Assembly: GCA_024711325.1 (NCBI GenBank)
Contig: JANJTC010000005.1
Span: 124,001 to 188,000, forward strand
Length of the DNA: 64,000 nucleotides
Direction: 5' to 3'
Source: Bacteriovoracaceae bacterium
Lineage (GTDB): Bacteria > Bdellovibrionota > Bacteriovoracia > Bacteriovoracales > Bacteriovoracaceae
The notes under the pieces were generated by a model. It ran no database searches, had not been told where the DNA came from, and saw only the letters and a program-made list of their open reading frames with translations. Every line of letters starts with the position of its first letter. Position 1 is the first letter of the stretch. A program made the position numbers and the translations under genes. Shown here piece by piece: positions 62,015 to 64,000 of the stretch.

Positions 62015-64000
62015 ACATTTCTTTTTGAAATTACCCAGGATGAAGCCGGCCTGATTTGCAAATTCTTGAACTTCCAGGACAATTTTTTTGTTTAAATCAC
62101 CAATGTTCAATAGATGCCTCTTGCCACTGAAGCCTAATGAAAAAGTTTCGGCCATGCAGGCATAGCATTCATTTTTTGCCAGTGGAAAGATGAAGAAATC
62201 AATCGACTGATTATGAGGGATTTGGGCTACTCCACCCAAGTGATAGGTGAGGTCAGGTCTTTGTGTTTCGATTAAGTTAAGCATCTCGGGTTTAATGGAT
62301 GGAGGAACAGCAACATCAACAATGACAGCATCCTGTTTAAAGAGGTCAAGGCTTAAAAAACCATTGGATGCACTCGCTCCGCAGAGAACAATATCTGATT
62401 CCTTAATTTGGGTGATATCAGATGTTGCGATAAAAACGTTCTTCACTTCCGGAAGCTCCAGGAATTGAAGTAGATCAAGATCTTTATTCCAAAACTTTTT
62501 AATGGTCTTCACAACTCTGGAGTCGGAATCCGACTCAGCAATCTCACACAGGACTTTCTTGGTCGCTTGCTGATATTTTAAGCTTGATTCAATCGGAGTG
62601 TGATGAATCATGAGGATCTTTCCTACATGATCTGCCATAAGACTTGTAGCTACCGACATAATGTTTCCGGCCGCTCCAATTAAGGCCACAGTAGCGTTGG
62701 ATAAATCAACATTTTTATCCGCTGCTGACTTTAGCGCCGATTGAACGGTTAAGCCGATAGTAAAAGCATTACCCGTCGTTAAATTCATTCCATGGGAATT
62801 AAGATATAAACCATTACCTGAAATAATTGAAGTAAACTGTCCAAGGCCTACAGTCGTGGCACCCAGTTCCTTGGCAAAATCGAGTGCATTTTGAACTTTC
62901 TGAACAACTTTGTATTTATTCTTTGAAATGAATGTCTTTTTTAGTTCTTCCGAAGAAACCGGAATCCCGAGCATGACAATGTCCATTTCTTTTCCGGTCG
63001 AATCAATGATTGTTTGAGCATGATAAACTTCAAATTCTGCCAAGTCTTTTGTTTGTGCAAGTTTGTCCATCAATAGGTCGCCCTCAACACCTCTTAGGGC
63101 ACGTGTAACTTTTCTTACATGGGATTCATCAATTAAGTGGCAAAGAAATACGCTTAAAGGTCTTTGACCAAGTTCAAGGCTGATATTTAATTCAGGTGTC
63201 TGGTCATTTGTTACTGATTGATTAGGATAAATTGCCGACAAAAAATAAGCTATGTTTTTGTCTCGCAGTGCTTTGCATAGATTTGTTAACGCCGCCATCA
63301 TTTCTTCAACTTGAATGATAGAGAAATACATGCTGGGTTGAATCCTGAGAGTCAGACTATTAGACAAGGATGGACTCATTCGCACACCCTCATGATTGAG
63401 GAGTACCGAAGCCATCATATAACCCTGCATGTTTGAATCGCAAATGGTTTTAAACTCAAAACCCATGTTGGCAAGAATATCTGTGAACTCGATTGCAAGC
63501 ATTAAGCCTTTCCCGCGAATTTCTTTTATTACTTCTGGAAATTGATTTTTCAAAGTATCTAAACGTACTGAAAGATAATCGGCCGTTTGCATTCCTGATG
63601 CCACTGGTGAATTTTCACCTTGTAGGATGTCTAGAACTTCAAGAGCAATTGAAGAAGAAAAATCATCATCACTAAAAGTTGAGGTATGGAGGAAACCGAA
63701 TTCTTCAATATACTTTCTTTTATTAACTGAAGTTGCAGCTATCTTCGCTACCCCGCCACCCAGTGATTTTGAAAATGTATAAATATCCGGTGTGATATCA
63801 GTATGAGATGCTGATGCCAGTTTTCCAGTGCGGTACATTCCGGCCTGGATTTCATCAAAAACCAAGAGGAAATCTTCCTGGAGGGAATACTTCTTTAGGT
63901 TGGCAAGAAAGCTGTTATTAATGCTGATCACTCCAGCTTCGCCTTGAATGGGTTCAACGAAAGCTCCTGCCAATAATGAGAAAGAATGACGGGCCCAATT
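62006..64000 (-). CDS. Class III aminotransferase fused to acyl-ACP-reductase-like domain (5' end outside window)
   Basis: The frame stays open to the right edge, so the N-terminus is missing. The first visible part is a class III PLP aminotransferase: AGAFVEPIQGEAGVI, VFDEIQAGMYRTGK and the PLP lysine in TFSKSLGGG. The last 370 residues follow cyanobacterial acyl-ACP reductase (AAR): GATTVGLGQFTSIISGNG, MNLTTGNAFTIGLTVQSALK, nucleotide loop VALIGAAGNIMSVATSLMAD, and NECYACMAETFSLGF with the likely catalytic Cys at 62156-62158. A reductase giving an aldehyde plus a transaminase giving an amine is a coherent pair. Confidence 0.82.
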   Translation of the reverse strand, partial: NWARHSFSLLAGAFVEPIQGEAGVISINNSFLANLKKYSLQEDFLLVFDEIQAGMYRTGKLASASHTDITPDIYTFSKSLGGGVAKIAATSVNKRKYIEEFGFLHTSTFSDDDFSSSIALEVLDILQGENSPVASGMQTADYLSVRLDTLKNQFPEVIKEIRGKGLMLAIEFTDILANMGFEFKTICDSNMQGYMMASVLLNHEGVRMSPSLSNSLTLRIQPSMYFSIIQVEEMMAALTNLCKALRDKNIAYFLSAIYPNQSVTNDQTPELNISLELGQRPLSVFLCHLIDESHVRKVTRALRGVEGDLLMDKLAQTKDLAEFEVYHAQTIIDSTGKEMDIVMLGIPVSSEELKKTFISKNKYKVVQKVQNALDFAKELGATTVGLGQFTSIISGNGLYLNSHGMNLTTGNAFTIGLTVQSALKSAADKNVDLSNATVALIGAAGNIMSVATSLMADHVGKILMIHHTPIESSLKYQQATKKVLCEIAESDSDSRVVKTIKKFWNKDLDLLQFLELPEVKNVFIATSDITQIKESDIVLCGASASNGFLSLDLFKQDAVIVDVAVPPSIKPEMLNLIETQRPDLTYHLGGVAQIPHNQSIDFFIFPLAKNECYACMAETFSLGFSGKRHLLNIGDLNKKIVLEVQEFANQAGFILGNFKKKCSL

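Noticed and set aside
50673..64000. Reading the cluster as a classical isoprenoid quinone or carotenoid pathway because of the UbiA-like gene
   Set aside because: No other ubiquinone, menaquinone or carotenoid enzyme is present, while CarS-like, AAR-like and exporter genes point to a lipid.

Overview
The window is a contiguous piece of a bacterial chromosome of roughly 40% G+C. The density of small lipoproteins and outer-membrane barrels, multi-PAS kinases, and the overall gene style suggest a Gram-negative of the Bdellovibrionota, perhaps a Bacteriovorax/Peredibacter relative. That placement is inference, because no 16S gene is present. Coding density is very high: no gap exceeds 300 bp, many genes overlap, and five convergent pairs share a 4-bp stop overlap.

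Layout. 1-6808 (-) is most of a giant surface lipoprotein with about 22 Ig-like repeats. 7025-16868 is a mixed envelope/stress region: OsmC, MscS, a phytase-like lipoprotein, a sensor kinase, two metallophosphoesterase lipoproteins, a methyltransferase and a ChaN-like protein. 16955-17991 is a ParD-like/methionine aminopeptidase operon with a paired operator-like site. 18010-22390 holds a three-PAS kinase, an arylamine N-acetyltransferase and a small patch of nested direct repeats beside tRNA-His carrying an ORF6N gene and a truncated PAP2 gene. 22447-26608 has two close RluA-type pseudouridine synthase paralogs flanking three genes. 26605-34330 has PrkA kinase, an FGE-like protein, a UshA-like protein lacking key active-site residues, and a chemotaxis receptor. 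34327-38473 holds nadA with its cysteine desulfurase, divergent from parAB. 39558-42971 holds glutamate dehydrogenase, small secreted proteins and a lone ChlI/ComM-type domain. 42931-48150 (-) is the conserved rplU-rpmA-obg-rsfS-rlmH-gpmI-pfkA block.

The most interesting part is 50673 to the right edge. A LolCDE-like exporter operon with a LolA-like protein and an outer-membrane barrel (-) is back to back with a tightly overlapped (+) operon: CDP-archaeol-synthase-like enzyme, UbiA-like prenyltransferase, PEP-synthase-like phosphotransferase, cytochrome P450 and a GNAT-like protein. Converging on it is a gene fusing a class III aminotransferase to an acyl-ACP-reductase-like domain. Together these look like an unrecognised pathway that makes an amino- or amido-lipid from acyl thioesters, decorates and phosphorylates it, and exports it to the outer membrane. 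The family assignments come from motifs; the pathway is inference.
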